From contig JAFAYE010000001.1 in assembly GCA_019240525.1 (NCBI GenBank), positions 1,833,300-1,897,299 of the forward strand: a stretch of DNA of 64,000 nt, written 5' to 3'. The DNA comes from Candidatus Eremiobacterota bacterium (lineage in GTDB: Bacteria > Vulcanimicrobiota > Vulcanimicrobiia > Vulcanimicrobiales > Vulcanimicrobiaceae). The position numbers were made by a program, and so were the translations under genes. The notes beneath the pieces were generated by a model that saw nothing but the letters and a program-made list of their open reading frames with translations, was not told the origin of the DNA and did not search any database. Of the stretch, positions 18,750-26,298 are shown one piece after another. The first letter of the stretch is position 1. Every line of letters begins with the position of its first letter.

Positions 18750-19835
18750 ATGAAACGTTACGCAATCTTTATTCTTGCGGTTCTTTCCCTATTGGCATGG
18801 CAGACGGCGCGAGCGTGTACCGGAATACGCTTGACTGCTAAGGATGGAAGCGTGGTCGTCGCTCGCACGCTTGAGTTCGGCGTCGATCTCGATTCGAAGA
18901 TCGGCATTTTCCCCGCGGGAACGTCTTTCGCGGGCACCCTACCGAACAATGCCACCGGGTTGCAGTTCAAAACGAAGTATGGAATGGTCGGAGCGAACGC
19001 CTTCGGGCTCGCGGCTCTCGTCGACGGAGTGAACGATCAGGGCCTCTACGTAGGGGAGTTCTTTTTCCCCGGCTCCGCGCAGTTCGGCGAGGTTACCTCT
19101 GACAATGCATCGCGAGCCATGGCCGGCTATCAATACTCGATGTGGATCCTCGGCAACTTCGCAACGGTCGCGGAAGTGAAAGCGGCCTACGATCGCGTGG
19201 TGCTAGCCGGAACCGTCGTTCCGGCGATGGGAATCGCGCCGCCGGTACATTTCCGCATCGTCGATAAGACGGGCGCGGCCGTCGTGGTCGAGCCGATCGG
19301 TGGCAAGCTCGTTATCTACGACGATCCGCTGGGCGTGCTCACCAACTCGCCGGCATTCAGCTGGCATATGACGAACTTGAATAACTATCTCGGGCTTTCG
19401 CCCGTCAATCGCGAGCCCGTGACCCTTCCAGGAGCAATCACGCTGAGCAGTTTCGGGCAAGGCTCGGGTTTTTACGGAATGCCGGGAGACTACACGTCGC
19501 CTTCGCGTTTCGTGCGAGCCGTCGCCTTTGAGACCACTGCGGCTCAGCCGGCGACGGGCGCCGATGCCGTGCAACAGGCGTTCCACATCCTCAACAATTT
19601 CGACATTCCGGTGGGCGCAGTTCGCGACGAAGTCAACGGCAAGAGCGTTGACGAGTGGACGCTCTGGACGACCGCCGTCGACCTCACGAACCTGCAGTTC
19701 AATTTTCGAACGTTCGACAATCAATCGCTGCGAAGTGTCGACGTCCGCAAAGTACTGGCTGCTGCCGGTTCGGATGTGAAATATGTGCCGATGGAATCGA
19801 CCGAACCAACGCCCGTAACTCCCGTTACGCTCTGA
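18750..19835 (+). CDS. Secreted linear-amide C-N hydrolase (choloylglycine/penicillin V acylase-like Ntn hydrolase)
   Basis: The 361-residue protein has a signal peptide ending TARA, directly followed by CTGIRLTAKDGSVVVARTLEF. Removal of the signal exposes Cys as the N-terminal nucleophile, as in Ntn hydrolases of the bile-salt hydrolase and penicillin V acylase family. Further family features are SKIGIFPAG and LVDGVNDQGLYVGEFFFPG. It should cleave an amide bond in the periplasm or outside the cell; substrate (acyl-homoserine lactone, penicillin V, N-acyl amino acids) is not determinable. The ATG at 18750 is used; the earlier ATG lies inside RDD. Confidence 0.88.
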   Translation: MKRYAIFILAVLSLLAWQTARACTGIRLTAKDGSVVVARTLEFGVDLDSKIGIFPAGTSFAGTLPNNATGLQFKTKYGMVGANAFGLAALVDGVNDQGLYVGEFFFPGSAQFGEVTSDNASRAMAGYQYSMWILGNFATVAEVKAAYDRVVLAGTVVPAMGIAPPVHFRIVDKTGAAVVVEPIGGKLVIYDDPLGVLTNSPAFSWHMTNLNNYLGLSPVNREPVTLPGAITLSSFGQGSGFYGMPGDYTSPSRFVRAVAFETTAAQPATGADAVQQAFHILNNFDIPVGAVRDEVNGKSVDEWTLWTTAVDLTNLQFNFRTFDNQSLRSVDVRKVLAAAGSDVKYVPMESTEPTPVTPVTL

Positions 19836-20224
19836 TAGTTCGCCGGATCGCCTTATCGCTGCTCGCCGTATTCTTTATTTTGGCGGGCACCAACCACTTT
19901 CTGCACCCAGCCTTCTATGTGCGCATCGTTCCACCGTGGCTGCCGGCGCACGCACGCTTAGTGCAAATCAGCGGCGCCTGCGAAGTTTTGGGTGGAATCG
20001 GCGTGCTCGTTCGATCCCTGCGCAGATTGGCTGGAATGGGTTTGATCGCGCTTTTGGTCGCGGTCTTTCCGGCAAACATCTTCATGGCGCAGCATCCCGA
20101 GCGCTACGCCGATCTCGCAGGTGCCGCGCTTTTGTATGCGCGTCTGCCGTTGCAGCTCGTTTTGATCGCATGGGTATGGTGGGCGTGTGGGCTCGGACAC
20201 TGCGAGGTAGAGGCGCGCCCCTGA
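19832..20224 (+). CDS. DoxX-family membrane protein with apparent CTG start
   Basis: The protein reads IVRRIALSLLAVFFILAGTNHFLHP and on through four TM helices, a clear DoxX-family protein of about 130 residues. No ATG, GTG or TTG lies near the expected N-terminus; the only in-frame ATG (19655) is far inside the Ntn hydrolase gene and would add an unrelated arginine-rich lead. A CTG at 19832 overlaps the upstream TGA as CTGA and gives exactly the family-length protein. I therefore infer a CTG start by translational coupling. Confidence 0.72.
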   Translation: MIVRRIALSLLAVFFILAGTNHFLHPAFYVRIVPPWLPAHARLVQISGACEVLGGIGVLVRSLRRLAGMGLIALLVAVFPANIFMAQHPERYADLAGAALLYARLPLQLVLIAWVWWACGLGHCEVEARP

Positions 20225-20246
20225 CCGCTATCCAATCGTAGGGGTG

Positions 20247-21143
20247 ATGAAGATATTCGACAACGCAATTTCCTCGATCACGCTTGCCGCGCTTGCGTTA
20301 AGCACGCTCGGAGCGACTCCGAGCGCGTCGTTTAATGCCGGTTCCGTTCACGTCGATCAGTACGGGAGCGGCGCTCCGGCGCTCGTTTTGATTCCAGGCC
20401 TTACCGATTCCGGTTCCGTATGGGATACGACGGTTGCGCGATACGAGTCCGCGCACACGATTTATGTTTTGACCTTGCCGGGATTTGGTGGGACTCCACC
20501 CGTCGCCGCGCCCGTGTTCGATACCGTCGACCGCGACATCGTCGCGTTTCTCCCGCGAGCGGGGAAGCCGGTGCTCATCGGTCACAGCCTCGGCGGTTTT
20601 CTGGCGATTCGCCTCGCCGAGGAGCATAGCGATTTGATCCGCGGCGTCATCGCCATCGATGGATTGCCCGTTTTTCCCGGTCTCGATACGCTGCCGGCCG
20701 ATAGGCGCGCGGCAATAGCATCGGCCGCCGGCAGCAGGCTTGCGAATCAATCGCAGGCTCAATTCGAGAGCGGAGAAGTCGCACAGCTCGGCTATATGAC
20801 AAAGCCTTCGAACGTTCAGACGGCGCGCACTTTTTCAAAGGGCGCAAACATTGCGGCGACCGCGGCGTACATTCAAGAAATGATGTCCGCAGATCTGCGC
20901 CCCGATCTGTCCAAGATCAGCGTTCCGTTTCTCGAAATCGGGCCGTTCGATGCGACCGTCGATCCCGACAATCCGTTCGTACCGATGAAGACGTTACAGG
21001 AAAAGCAAACTTACTATCAGAGTTTGGTTGCCGGCGACCCGACCGCAAAAGTTGTCATGGTCGACGATTCTCGGCACTTCATCATGCTCGACCAACCCGA
21101 AAAGCTCTTCGGCGCGGTCGATGCTTTCCTGACGAGCCTCTGA
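20247..21143 (+). CDS. Secreted alpha/beta hydrolase
   Basis: The 298-residue protein has a signal peptide (ending about LGATPSA), the oxyanion stretch VLIPGLTDSGSVWD, the nucleophile elbow GHSLGG, a possible acid in GPFDATVDP, and the catalytic His in DSRHFIML. The fold is well supported; substrate is not known. ATG at 20247 is preferred to the GTG one codon earlier, because AGGGG lies too close to the latter. It is followed 16 bases later by a second exported hydrolase. Confidence 0.85.
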   Translation: MKIFDNAISSITLAALALSTLGATPSASFNAGSVHVDQYGSGAPALVLIPGLTDSGSVWDTTVARYESAHTIYVLTLPGFGGTPPVAAPVFDTVDRDIVAFLPRAGKPVLIGHSLGGFLAIRLAEEHSDLIRGVIAIDGLPVFPGLDTLPADRRAAIASAAGSRLANQSQAQFESGEVAQLGYMTKPSNVQTARTFSKGANIAATAAYIQEMMSADLRPDLSKISVPFLEIGPFDATVDPDNPFVPMKTLQEKQTYYQSLVAGDPTAKVVMVDDSRHFIMLDQPEKLFGAVDAFLTSL

Positions 21144-21159
21144 CCGCTCGATCATTTTT

Positions 21160-22128
21160 GTGAATAAGGCCGCGGTTTTCTTCACTCTGGCAGTGACCTG
21201 TGCGGTCTTCTCGTGTGGAATCGGCTCGCGCGCGCAGGGCCTCGATGGAGCGCCGATCCTCCCTCCTGATAGGTCGCGCATTACGTATGACATCCCGCCT
21301 CAGGAAACCGATCCAAGCATTTCGCGCTATCTCGACGCCGACGTCGTCATCTATCGGCGGAGTGCGGCAGTAACGGCACCCTTGCTGGTATTCTTACCTG
21401 GAACCAATGGGCGCCCCACGAACGTTCGTCGTTTCTTAGATGCCGCGTCGATGGCCGGGTACCGTTCGATCGGACTGATGTATGACGACTCTCCGGCCGT
21501 CAACGTCGTCTGTCCGCGCGACCCAGATCCGCAGTGCAACGAGCATTTTCGGCAGAAGCGCATTTATGGCGACAATGTCACGGGTGTCATTGACGATTCG
21601 CCGGCGGAGTCGATCGTCAATCGCTTGACCAAGCTCTTGCAGTACCTAGCCATGCAACATCCGCACGAAGGCTGGGATGGTTACGTCGCAGGCGGTACAC
21701 TCGATTGGAGCCGTATCGCGGTAGCTGGCCATTCGCAAGGCGCGGGCATGGCGGCATTTATCGCTAAAGATCATGAGGTCTGTAGGGTTCTTCTCTTCTC
21801 TAGCCCGTGGGACTTTCACGCGCCGGACGAACAACTCGCGGCGTGGCTGAGCAAACCGTCGGCGACGCCGCTTGACCGATGGTACGCGGTGTATCACGCG
21901 CGCGAGCCGATGGCCGCACTCATTGCGCGAGCGTACGTGGCGCTCGGCATACTCCCGGCGCAGATTCGTGTGCTCAACCTCGATCCAAATCGAAGCACCA
22001 CCGTTTCGGCGCATGGAGACATGATCTATCACACCAGCGTTGTCGGGGATTTTACGACGCCGTTAACCGCAAGCGGTACTCCCGCGTACATGCCGGACTG
22101 GCTCTTTATGCTCGGGACGCCACGCTGA
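21160..22128 (+). CDS. Exported alpha/beta hydrolase (BPSS1187-like)
   Basis: The 322-residue protein starts with GTG and an exported N-terminus (a Cys at residue 19 sits in AVFSCG, not a perfect lipobox). It has LLVFLPGTNGRPTNVRRFL as oxyanion region and VAGHSQGAGMAAFIA as nucleophile elbow. Late AHGDMIYHTS may hold the catalytic His. These proteins are unassigned hydrolases. Its stop overlaps the rhodanese start as CTGA, so the two are probably coupled. Confidence 0.8.
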   Translation: MNKAAVFFTLAVTCAVFSCGIGSRAQGLDGAPILPPDRSRITYDIPPQETDPSISRYLDADVVIYRRSAAVTAPLLVFLPGTNGRPTNVRRFLDAASMAGYRSIGLMYDDSPAVNVVCPRDPDPQCNEHFRQKRIYGDNVTGVIDDSPAESIVNRLTKLLQYLAMQHPHEGWDGYVAGGTLDWSRIAVAGHSQGAGMAAFIAKDHEVCRVLLFSSPWDFHAPDEQLAAWLSKPSATPLDRWYAVYHAREPMAALIARAYVALGILPAQIRVLNLDPNRSTTVSAHGDMIYHTSVVGDFTTPLTASGTPAYMPDWLFMLGTPR

Positions 22129-22433
22129 AGTCGATATCGGTTGACGAGCTGGCGCGGCGCATCGAGGGTCGCGCAACGCCGTTTTTGCTCGACGTTCGGG
22201 AGACTTGGGAAATGGCCGACGGCGTTATTCCCGGTTCGGTCAATATTCCGATGGACGACGTCGAGCTTCGTCTCCGTGAGGTTCCAGCCGATCGCGACGT
22301 CGTCGTCTTCTGCCATCTCGGCGTTCGCAGCGCACACATCACAAAGAGGCTCAATGAGCTGGGCTACGATCGGGCAATGAACCTGCGCGGGGGCCTCGAC
22401 GCCTGGCTCCGAGCCTTTCCTGTGTCATCCTGA
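22125..22433 (+). CDS. Single-domain rhodanese with apparent CTG start
   Basis: The protein reads KSISVDELARRIEGRATPF and LLDVRETWE, then has the active-site loop FCHLGVRSA with the catalytic Cys, giving a typical 102-residue sulfurtransferase domain. The only AUG-type starts in this frame lie deep inside the preceding hydrolase gene. A CTG at 22125 overlapping the hydrolase TGA (CTGA) gives the standard family start. The last residues (VSS) and the stop codon are supplied by the REP-like repeat beginning at 22421, so the native C-terminus may have been slightly altered. Confidence 0.78.
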   Translation: MKSISVDELARRIEGRATPFLLDVRETWEMADGVIPGSVNIPMDDVELRLREVPADRDVVVFCHLGVRSAHITKRLNELGYDRAMNLRGGLDAWLRAFPVSS

Positions 22434-22532
22434 GCTTGTCGAAGGACGACCCTTCGACTCGCGCTGCGCGCTCGCTCAGGACTGCGCTTCGCGCAGGCAA
22501 AATTGTGTCATCCTGAGCCTGTCGAAGGATGG
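22421..22532. repeat. Composite REP-like palindromic repeat, copy 1
   Basis: The core TCCTGAGCTTGTCGAAGGA (from about 22428) is followed by an inverted unit CCTTCGACTCGCGCTGCGCG ending near 22481, then by TCCTGAGCCTGTCGAAGGAT (about 22511-22530). The same modules occur in the opposite order and strand at 35150-35264, and a single core lies at 34416. The sequence can form strong hairpins and lies between convergent genes, so it may work as a bidirectional terminator. It also provides the rhodanese stop codon. Confidence 0.85.
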
Positions 22533-22537
22533 GGTAA

Positions 22538-22786
22538 TCAGGGCTGACAGCCCTGCGTCTGCCACTGCCGAAAGCGTTCGCACATTTCCGACGTCCAACG
22601 AGCTTCGCCCAAGTTCGGCGGCGGCATCGTTCCGCTGCTGACGGTTTCGTAGATGACGTCGGCGTGTAGCTGAACGCTGGCGCGATCGGAGAGATCGATT
22701 CCGGCCGCTTGCATATGCTCCACGTCCATTTCGGTGAACATCGAACGAATGTCGGTGGCGAAACTCAGCGGAGCAATATCAGCCAT
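22538..22786 (-). CDS. Small conserved-looking protein, heme-less cytochrome-c-end-like
   Basis: The 82-residue cytosolic-looking protein has an excellent ribosome site (AGGAGG five bases before ATG). The C-terminal half reads SSGTMPPPNLGEARWTSEM then FRQWQTQG. This looks like the end of the small c-type cytochrome-like domains that occur near tyrosinases and oxidases, but no CxxCH heme motif is present. I do not recognise the family with certainty. It points toward copy 1 of the REP-like repeat and away from the YkvA gene. Confidence 0.7.
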   Translation of the reverse strand: MADIAPLSFATDIRSMFTEMDVEHMQAAGIDLSDRASVQLHADVIYETVSSGTMPPPNLGEARWTSEMCERFRQWQTQGCQP

Positions 22787-22923
22787 TTGTACCTCCTATG
22801 CAGGGCAACTCGATCGCGTTCGCCGTGGCCCAGGACGTCACCCTGAGGTCGAGATTCGGAATCTCTTGCGAACCGGCGCTCGGTCGTTGAAACCGGCGCG
22901 CCGCGCCGAGGTACTATGGCGTG

Positions 22924-23202
22924 ATGAGACTCATACGCTTATTTTTCGCCGCGAAAACGGCCATACTCCGGGCGGTGCCCCTAATGCGTGACGTGCGTGT
23001 GCCGGTTGCGCTCAAAGTAATCGCCGTGGTCATGGGCCTGCTGGTGATATCTCCGGTCGACATCTTGAGCGATATCCCGGTGCTCGGCGTGCTCGACGAT
23101 GCCGCACTCCTCACCTTGCTCTGCATGTGGTTCGTCAGCCAGGCCGCCAAACACGTCGAGCCTGCGCCGGCGCGCCCGATCGTCGCGCCGATGCTTCCCT
23201 AG
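22924..23202 (+). CDS. YkvA/DUF1232 small membrane protein
   Basis: The 92-residue protein contains ISPVDILSDIPVLGVLDDAA, the DUF1232 signature (SPID-x-IPD-x-IPVLGxLDD), in a hydrophobic helical context. Family function is unknown; many members are membrane-associated. GTG at 22921 is directly before the chosen ATG and gives only one more residue. A perfect hairpin follows the stop. It is divergent from the small protein at 22538, leaving 137 bases for regulation. Confidence 0.82.
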   Translation: MRLIRLFFAAKTAILRAVPLMRDVRVPVALKVIAVVMGLLVISPVDILSDIPVLGVLDDAALLTLLCMWFVSQAAKHVEPAPARPIVAPMLP

Positions 23203-23208
23203 ACGCAA

Positions 23209-23231
23209 TCGGGGCGCGTTACGCGCCCCGA
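23209..23231 (+). terminator. Perfect GC-rich hairpin after YkvA gene
   Basis: TCGGGGCGCG (23209-23218) and CGCGCCCCGA (23222-23231) form a ten-pair stem with a three-base loop, six bases after the YkvA stop. No T-run follows, as is common in GC-rich genomes. Confidence 0.6.
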
Positions 23232-23276
23232 AACGCATCCCCCTAGCGGCGCTTCTCCTGGGAGAGCCCGAAGGCG

Positions 23277-23420
23277 CAGAAGTTGCACCACAAGACCGTG
23301 GAGAAGCACCTCGGATCAGTCTACCAAAAGCTCCAGATTTCTTCGCGCGCGCAGCTTGGTGCTCGCATCGCGTGGCCGATCGTAGCGGCTTCACACAGCG
23401 CAACTAAGAACGGGGTGTAA
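23277..23420 (+). pseudogene. Remnant of a LuxR-type helix-turn-helix domain
   Basis: Read in the frame of 23277, the segment gives KTVEKHLGSVYQKLQISSRA followed by QLGARIA, which is the recognition helix and end of a LuxR/FixJ DNA-binding domain, ending at TAA 23418-23420. Upstream in the same frame the sequence stops resembling the domain after about six residues, and no start codon or receiver is present. I read it as the 3' scrap of a deleted response-regulator or LuxR gene. It is too short to be functional alone. Confidence 0.65.
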
Positions 23421-23429
23421 ACAGAGGTG

Positions 23430-24443
23430 ATGAAACTCATAGCGTCGGTATGGTGCAGCCTTTTTAGCGTGGGAATTTTGCTGTCAGGTTGCGGTGCAAA
23501 CGAGAGTGCTCTGATGGCACAGTCGGCTGCGCCGATGAGGCGCGAGCAAGGTACGTCGTGGATGCTGCCCGCAGCGGCGAACGCAAAATCGAAACTGCTG
23601 TATCTTTCGGAGTACTCGTCGAACGAAGTCGACGTGTATGACTACCCGCGGGGCAGACACATGGGAACGTTGACCGGATTTTCGTCGCCGGAGGGAGAGT
23701 GCGTAGACGCGAAGGGCGACGTTTACATCGCGAACTCCGGCAGCGGAATCGTCGATGAGTACGATCACGGCGGCAAGAAGCTGATCAAGACGTATACGAC
23801 GAGCGGAGACGCGTTCGGCTGTTCGGTCGACAAAGCTGGCGACGTCGCGGTCACCGATTTTCTGACCGTAAGTTACGGTCCCGGAAGCGTCACCGTTTTT
23901 GCGAAGGGATCCAGCACCGGTACTGTTTACAGCGATCCGACGAACTGTCACTACATATGGCCCGCAGGATACGACGCCAAGGGAAACCTCGTAATGGTCG
24001 CCGAGAATGCGTCGGAGGCCGTGACGTACTGCGCTGTTTTGAAAGGATCGAAGTCGCTAACGCTGCTCACGCCGAGCGGCTTCACGATCTATTCCCCCGC
24101 CTCCACGATGTGGGACGGCAAGTACATTGCCCTTGGCGATCAACAGGCCGGCGGAGGTCTTCAGTCGGGTATAGTCGAGGTAAGTCTCTCGGGCTCGGTG
24201 TTGACGTCGCACGGCGAATCGGTTTTGAGCGACACGTGCCAGGGGGGATACACCCACGTTGTTGCACCCTTCATCGTCGGCCACAAAAACACGCCGGTGA
24301 ACGACCGGCAAGCCAAGGTCGTCGTGGGCGCCAACGATGTTTGCAGCGGCGACCTTCGTTTTTGGCACTACCCGGGAGGCGGCGCACCGTTCAAATCGTT
24401 CACGTTCCCAGCAAGCGGCGAATCCGTCAGCATCGCGCCGTAA
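23430..24443 (+). CDS. Lipoprotein with propeller-like repeats (subfamily A)
   Basis: The protein begins MKLIASVWCSLFSVGILLSGC, a lipoprotein signal. It then reads LLYLSEYSSNEVDVYDYPRG, repeated motifs of the form GDVYIANSGSGIVDEYDHGG, and ends FWHYPGGGAPFKSFTFP. It is clearly related in sequence order to the lipoprotein at 29811-30854 (LLYASSYNTKRVLIFSYPQG; FWEYPKGGMPTKTL), so the two are paralogues. Function is unknown. GTG at 23427 is an alternative start. Its 3' end overlaps the convergent aspartyl-protease-like gene by 17 bases. Confidence 0.82.
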   Translation: MKLIASVWCSLFSVGILLSGCGANESALMAQSAAPMRREQGTSWMLPAAANAKSKLLYLSEYSSNEVDVYDYPRGRHMGTLTGFSSPEGECVDAKGDVYIANSGSGIVDEYDHGGKKLIKTYTTSGDAFGCSVDKAGDVAVTDFLTVSYGPGSVTVFAKGSSTGTVYSDPTNCHYIWPAGYDAKGNLVMVAENASEAVTYCAVLKGSKSLTLLTPSGFTIYSPASTMWDGKYIALGDQQAGGGLQSGIVEVSLSGSVLTSHGESVLSDTCQGGYTHVVAPFIVGHKNTPVNDRQAKVVVGANDVCSGDLRFWHYPGGGAPFKSFTFPASGESVSIAP

Positions 24444-25485
24444 CGTCGCACGCGAAATAGATGACGCCGCGTGCGGCGTCATAGGTAACGTCGTGATTGA
24501 AAAAGGCCTGAATGCTGGTGTTCGTCAGCGCTCGACCGCCGGGTATTTGGGTGATGTGGATCTCGTCGGCAAACGCTCTGCCGGCCACGACCGACGTCGC
24601 TTCCACGTCGCTTGGGTCAGGCCCAAATCCGATCTGAGTGCCCGGCCTTACGACGCCGTTTGATTGCGGGATGTGCCCGTCTGTCACGTTATGAATCCAT
24701 GGGACGCCGTTCCCGGTGTCGAACGAGATCAGTATACACGTCGCAATTGCATGCTGGTTGACGAATAAGCACGCGTTGCCGAGCGACCACGTTTCGCCAG
24801 GCACGGTCGTGACTCTGCTCAACGGAAACGCCGCTGCGTTTGGCGGACCCGAACCTCCGAGAATCAAGTCGCCACGTTCTGGTGTCAGCGCCAACGTATA
24901 CGTCTCGCCGTAACGGCCAGGCAGACGGAGAATCGGCGGCGGCGCATTGCCTTCTCCGGATATGAGGCCTGTTAGGCCGGCGCCAAAGACTCCATAACCG
25001 CCCATGGCCTTCGCGCTTCTGAGATCGGGTAGCTTGCAGTTTGGCAGATTCGGCGGACAGGATGCCTCGGTGAGGTAAGCAATAGGGACAGGCTGCGGCG
25101 TAGCGATTGTGCCCATCTGTAGCGTAGCGTAGCACATCACTCCACTCAGAATAATCCTCGGCGGGTTTCCGTAGACCACGCTGGTGGGTGTGCGCGAACA
25201 CCGCACGCCGCTGCCGCTCCTGTCGAGTTTGGCATCGGCAAACACGTGCAGCCCGGTCGAACCGGTATCAAAGCCAAACCGCAAAGGCGCTAAATTGCCG
25301 ACGCCAACGTCGATAGAGGCTTTGTACGTGCCCGCGATGGTGCGCTGCATCATTAACGGCACGTGGATCGGGTCGCGTTGATTTAGAGCTCCGGTATCGG
25401 CGCCCGCAGCGAGCGGAGTGCAACCGGAAAGAACCACCGTCGTGGCAAGGACGAACGACAGCGCCGCGCAGATCTGTTTAATCAC
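24427..25485 (-). CDS. Lipoprotein with pepsin-like/DUF3443-like aspartyl protease features
   Basis: The 352-residue protein starts at a GTG overlapping the OsmC stop region by eight bases. It has a lipobox VLSGC and two half-site motifs: RFGFDTGSTGLHVFAD and LISFDTGNGVPWIH. Several Cys residues (for example CPPNLPNC) suggest disulfides. The pattern LRFGFDTGSTGL recalls the DUF3443 family of exported proteins, themselves pepsin-like; whether it is catalytic is unknown. It is the last gene of a small minus-strand operon with OsmC and a broken ACT gene. Confidence 0.72.
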   Translation of the reverse strand: MIKQICAALSFVLATTVVLSGCTPLAAGADTGALNQRDPIHVPLMMQRTIAGTYKASIDVGVGNLAPLRFGFDTGSTGLHVFADAKLDRSGSGVRCSRTPTSVVYGNPPRIILSGVMCYATLQMGTIATPQPVPIAYLTEASCPPNLPNCKLPDLRSAKAMGGYGVFGAGLTGLISGEGNAPPPILRLPGRYGETYTLALTPERGDLILGGSGPPNAAAFPLSRVTTVPGETWSLGNACLFVNQHAIATCILISFDTGNGVPWIHNVTDGHIPQSNGVVRPGTQIGFGPDPSDVEATSVVAGRAFADEIHITQIPGGRALTNTSIQAFFNHDVTYDAARGVIYFACDVTARC

Positions 25486-25963
25486 CGATCACCGTGAGTT
25501 CGCGCGGCTTCACCTCAATCAGTACGTTAACGGATCGGGCGATGAAGCAGAGCTCGTGCGCCCGCTCGTGAAGTTCTAGGGCCTTTTCCGAGTCGCCGCG
25601 TCGAATGCCAACTGCCGGGTGTAGAGTGACGGTGACGAATCGGCCCGATCCGTCAGCGCTGGGTTCGAGCGTTCCGACGGCCTCGTCACGATAGTCAACG
25701 ACGACGATCCCATTGACCGAGCAGAGATGCAGGTACCACAACATGTGACATGCGGAAATGCTCGCGACGAACAGCTCTTCGGGGTTGTATCGTTCGGCAT
25801 CGCCGCGAAACGCCGGATCGCTGGACGCGGCGATCGGCGCTTTTCCTTCAACGCCGACCGTATGATTGCGGGAGTACGCACGATAGTTCGTTGTCCCGGG
25901 TCCGTCATCGGCAGACCAATGCACCGAGGTTCGATACTGATGCTGATTCTTGGCTTCAGGCAC
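25478..25963 (-). CDS. OsmC/Ohr-family peroxiredoxin-like protein
   Basis: The protein contains YNPEELFVASISACHMLWYL and later HERAHELCFIARSVNVLIEV; the two Cys (in SACHM and ELCF) match the paired catalytic cysteines of OsmC proteins, which reduce organic peroxides. The start is uncertain: GTG at 25963 gives PEAKNQHQYRTSVHW as N-terminus, close to the family, while TTG at 25996 adds eleven residues of what was probably the ACT gene. Its stop overlaps the next gene's start by eight bases, so the two are coupled. Confidence 0.85.
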   Translation of the reverse strand: MPEAKNQHQYRTSVHWSADDGPGTTNYRAYSRNHTVGVEGKAPIAASSDPAFRGDAERYNPEELFVASISACHMLWYLHLCSVNGIVVVDYRDEAVGTLEPSADGSGRFVTVTLHPAVGIRRGDSEKALELHERAHELCFIARSVNVLIEVKPRELTVIGD

Positions 25964-26188
25964 CGGCGTCGGCCATGTGACGCGCGGCGGTCCCAAGTTG
26001 CCCGGGCTTCGCTTGTTGCAAGCGCATGATCACGACGTCGCGCTGCTTTCCGATGCGAAAACCGGCCCATCAATCGTGAAGATGTCCCCGCCCTCGATGC
26101 TGATCCCGGCGCGCCCCAGGACTTCGCCCACTTCGGCCAGCGTGCCGGCGCGAGCGTCGAGCAAGATCTCCAGATCCCTCACGGACAT
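25956..26188 (-). pseudogene. ACT-domain protein disrupted by internal deletion/frameshift
   Basis: From ATG 26188 the frame reads MSVRDLEILLDARAGTLAEV and GEVLGRAGISIEGGDIFTID, a clear N-terminal ACT module, but it runs into a stop soon after. In another frame, downstream, it continues QRDVVIMRLQQAKPGQLGTA then ARHMADAGA, the start of the second ACT module found in such proteins, and ends at TGA 25956-25958 inside the OsmC start region. The middle piece usually joining the modules is missing, so I infer a deletion that also shifted the frame, and loss of the C-terminus. It was probably the first gene of the OsmC operon. Confidence 0.7.
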
Positions 26189-26219
26189 CGGCCATGTTTC
26201 AGTCGAGGCATTGGACGCG

Positions 26220-26225
26220 ATTATA
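26220..26225 (-). promoter_or_regulatory. Candidate -10 element (TATAAT) upstream of ACT pseudogene/OsmC operon
   Basis: A perfect TATAAT on the minus strand lies 32 bases before the ATG of the broken ACT gene. No convincing -35 hexamer is seen at 16-18 bases. The same eleven-base context TGCTATAATCG recurs at 35534-35544. Confidence 0.4.
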
Positions 26226-26298
26226 GCACCTCATGGCGTGGCCGCGACCGTAGGTTGACGCATTTGTTTCGGGAAAAGGTCATGCGAAAGGAGCGGCC

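Noticed and set aside
22421-22532. Insertion sequence ends or attachment site
   Set aside because: No transposase or integrase near either copy and the modules are short palindromes; REP-like elements fit better.
23209-23231. Regulatory operator palindrome
   Set aside because: The perfect hairpin lies directly behind a stop codon, so termination is the simpler reading.
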